Source of the DNA: Chamaecyparis obtusa
Taxonomy: Eukaryota; Streptophyta; Pinopsida; Cupressales; Cupressaceae
DNA length: 64,000 bases
Assembly: GCA_027943335.1 (NCBI GenBank)
Contig: BSBK01009270.1
Coordinates: 205,001 to 269,000 of the forward strand
Direction: 5' to 3'
Part shown: positions 61,535 through 64,000 of the stretch, piece by piece
How the letters are laid out: the number at the start of each line of letters is the position of its first letter
How positions within the stretch are numbered: the stretch's first letter is position 1
Translations under genes and position numbers: made by a program
Notes under the pieces: model-generated
What the model was told of the DNA's origin: nothing
What the model saw: only the letters and a program-made list of their open reading frames with translations
Database searches by the model: none

Positions 61535-61858
61535 TATAACAAAATATGGATTGAAGGGGATTCCCTAAGTATTGTAAATTGTTTGAAGAAAACTTTGACC
61601 CCTTCGTGGTCCATAGCCAATGTTTTAAGTAAGGCAAAAAAAATTATTGATACCTTCGAAAAATGCATGATATCCCACATTTTCAGGGAGGCAAATTTAG
61701 TGGCTGACTGGGCTGTGAATGTGGCTTGTAAAAGCTAGGTGGAAATTGAGTGGAATGATGGTTCAGATATCCCTTGTGATGGATCATCATTAATTAGTAA
61801 GGAGAGGATGAGGAGTAAGCAACACATTTTGAATGAAGAGATCATTAATGAGTATTGA
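61535..61858 (+). pseudogene. LINE ORF2 C-terminal RNase H-like fragment
   Basis: Reads WIEGDSLSIVNCLKKTLTPS, then ANVLSKAKKIIDTFEKCMIS and HIFREANLVADWAVNVAC. This is the RVT_3-type RNase H end of plant L1-like LINEs, including the H-x-x-R-E-A-N-x-x-A-D signature with its catalytic Asp. TAG at 61736 interrupts it shortly after the domain. The natural TGA is at 61856. RT and endonuclease are absent upstream, so it is 5'-truncated, as LINE insertions usually are. Confidence 0.8.
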
Positions 61859-62039
61859 GTGCAAAAATCTATTTGACTATCATGAACGAGAATGGCTTGA
61901 TTTCGAGACAATTATTGGGGTCCTTTGGCATGATCTATGGGTTGTGAATAACATTAATAATGTTTATTACAATTCAAAGGCAAAGTTGCAGAGAGAGGAA
62001 ATTCATTTGAACTTCGGCTTTCTGTTATTTCACAAAGCC

Positions 62040-63803
62040 ATGGGAGGCAGAAAGAGAAGATGTGAGCCGGCGGATTGTAGTGATTGGAAACAAAATAAGA
62101 AAATTTGGAAAATTATCAAAGAAGGGGGTCTAGGAAAATTTTTGGAGAGATTACATGGAGGGAAAGTGGCGGTGACCAGAAATTTCACCAAAACTTGGAA
62201 CAAGGGAAGCGTTCTGGTGGGCATGCAAAACATGGAGGTAACGGAGGAAGTGGTTGCTGAAGCGACTAGCTTGATGACTAAGGGCATCAACTTCTACAGG
62301 GATAGGAAGATTTTAGACAAAGCCTTGGAGGCTTTTGCACCCACGAAGTAGGAGAGAGACTATATGGTTAAGGTGGACAATTTGTACTTTAACCCTAAGT
62401 TCATTTCTAGGCCCTGGCACCTTGTTTTATTTGTTATCATAGGCTACATTACCCTTGATGGTCGGTATACTAAAATCTACAACCACCATCTTACTCTTCT
62501 GAACCATTTTAGGCATGGGGTTAAGATTAATTTTCCTTTCTATTTACTGAGTTCTTTGAATGCTTCCCTCCTTCACTGGAAAAGGGATCCGAAGGGTGAT
62601 CATGTCTGCCATGAAGGGCTCATGGTCCTCATATTTGAGGTGTTGAAGTCGAAGAAGGTGGAAAGATCTTGGCTCAATAGAAAAGCCCTGGAGGACTATG
62701 ATACTTATGGGAAGGAGTTTGAGGAGCCTTTTATGGAGGAAACAGAAGATGAAGAGGGGGATTCTGAGGATTACCAGGAGGATAGCCCTAAGGAAATAAA
62801 AAAGAAAAGGAAGATGGAGGATTCTACTACTGACATGGAATTAGAGGAAGAAGAGAGCAGGGAGGAGAGGTCCAAGAAGCAGGGGAAGAAGAGACCAGAA
62901 CCTATTAGAAATCGTATGAGAACTAAAATTGGGAAGAAGAAAGTTGTGAAGAGGGTCTTCATATCTTTTGATGAGGGTTCCTCTTCCTAGGGAAAGAATG
63001 ATCAGGAAAACTATGTGGAAAAAAACCCTGCTGTGGAGGAGAGTGGGCATACCGGTAAAGATGTTTGGGTTGAGGAAAAACTCCAGCAAGAAGTTGCACA
63101 AGACGTGACTAATATTGAGAAAGATGGGTATGAGAAGGAAAATGCCAACCTAGATAAGGAGAAGGTGGAGAATCCTAAGGAGAACATGGAGGAAGAGAAC
63201 ATGGGTCCTGAGATTAATGAGGGGAGGAACAAGGATTTTGAGAATTTGGGGTGCCTGGCCTTCTTCTCTACCCTTAGCATAATGAAGAATGACATCACTG
63301 TGATGAAGTCCAACATCCACCAGCTGCAAAAAGAAACGGGGATTCTTAAAAGGATGAACCTGGGGGAGAAAACCTTGAGCTAGACTATTGATGAGCTCAT
63401 TGACATTATTTCCAAAGCTGAGGGTTTTGCTACCTTCAATGATAGACTTAATGCCATGGAGTAGAAAATCCAATGCAGTAATGTTTTAACCAGGAAAGTT
63501 GAGACTATGGAAAACAGAATTGACAAGTTGGAGAAGACTATGGGGAATATTGCAAAACAGAGCTTTTCTGTCCTCAAGGCTTCAAATGAGCACATGAAGA
63601 TCTTGGTTGACAATTTTGATAATAGGAAAGGGAACCAAGAGATCATAGAGACTAAAGAGGAACGGGGACCTAGCAAGCGTAAGAGATCCAGGTCCAGGAT
63701 GGTGGAAGATGGCAACAAGAACGACATGGAAGAACTGAAGCTGTCTGCTGCAAACATGCAGATTCTTGCAGATCAGGCTGCAGAGCTGATGAAATGTGTT
63801 TAG
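62040..63803 (+). pseudogene. Repeat-family ORF interrupted only by four TAG codons
   Basis: From ATG 62040 (MGGRKRRCEPADCSDWKQNK) to TAG 63801 a single frame of about 587 codons has no frameshift and four internal stops, all TAG (62349, 62988, 63381, 63462). The N-terminal 230 residues look globular (GGKVAVTRNFTKTWNKGSVL, later SRPWHLVLFVIIGYITLDGR and NHFRHGVKINFPFYLLSSLN), in the style of plant transposon-associated domains. Residues 235-320 are acidic then basic (EETEDEEGDSEDYQEDS; KKQGKKRPEPIRNRMRTKIG). The last 200 form heptad-like coiled coil (VETMENRIDKLEKTMGNIAK). The basic KRKRSRSRMV stretch near the end may be a nuclear signal. Family not identified. The preceding LINE tail suggests, without proof, a LINE ORF1-like or other transposon origin. 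Confidence 0.55.
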
Positions 63804-64000
63804 ACAGCAGCTTGCTGTCTTGCTTTCCTTTTTTGTTGTCCTTTGTCTTTTGGCTGGTCTTTGTGTTTAAGGACTTGTTTGTGATGCTTTTTTTGGTGCT
63901 GATGCACTTGAACTATTGGAGCTTAAATGTTTTATCTATTATCTCTATGTAAAAGGTTCGGGTCCTTTCAAAACCTATTTTTATGTAATCAAAACATACA
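63804..64000 (+). other. 3' flank of the amber-interrupted ORF
   Basis: T-rich, with AAAAGGTTCGGGTCCTTTCA near 63950, resembling LINE 3' tail text. The window ends here. Confidence 0.4.

Noticed and set aside
62040..63803. Amber codon reassignment or programmed read-through
   Set aside because: Plant nuclear genes use the standard code. TAG excess also affects other dead elements here, so C-to-T decay is simpler.

Overview
This is plant nuclear DNA of a repeat-dominated, intron-containing genome. The evidence is Ty1/copia and Ty3/gypsy elements with plant-type primer sites, a LINE tail, PPR sequence, plant-like CDC48 and NOG1 gene fragments, CACTA transposon ends and very low gene density. 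A large-genome seed plant, possibly a gymnosperm, fits best, but the species cannot be fixed from the sequence. No intact host gene is visible: every recognisable coding stretch is a transposon remnant, a gene fragment or a pseudogene.

Layout. 1-6696: a Ty1/copia element whose 5' LTR is cut by the window edge. 6697-11871: block A, about 5.2 kb, with an RRM-like reading frame and a minus-strand LTR with its polypurine tract. 11872-13488: a GA-rich minisatellite. 13489-44701: a 31.2-kb segment bounded by 13-bp CACTA terminal inverted repeats and a GGA target duplication, inserted into the GA-rich array. 44702-46405: the other half of that array, followed by a TG-rich stretch. 47012-52014: block B, a direct second copy of block A. 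52015-61300: mostly anonymous AT-rich DNA plus a minus-strand retroelement-like gene pair between 385-bp direct repeats. 61530-64000: a LINE RNase H tail, then a long frame broken only by amber codons.

The 31-kb CACTA-ended segment is the main item. It carries two degenerate copies of CDC48 fragments with introns retained, a NOG1 fragment fused directly to the second copy, a PPR fragment, a solo LTR with target duplication, several long palindromes, a gutted chromovirus, and a second, nested CACTA-like element (28611-43878). The nested element has 12-bp subterminal repeats, a tRNA-Val-like sequence and a fragment resembling a glycosyltransferase family 3/TrpD-like protein. I saw no transposase, so it looks like a non-autonomous, gene-capturing (Pack-CACTA type) element. 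Removing it in thought leaves two direct 5-kb blocks separated by one continuous GA/TG-rich array, so the order of events was probably tandem duplication first and CACTA insertion later.

Across the decayed coding sequences, premature stops are strongly biased to TAG. This is what C-to-T decay at CAG (CHG-methylated) sites would give in silenced plant transposons.
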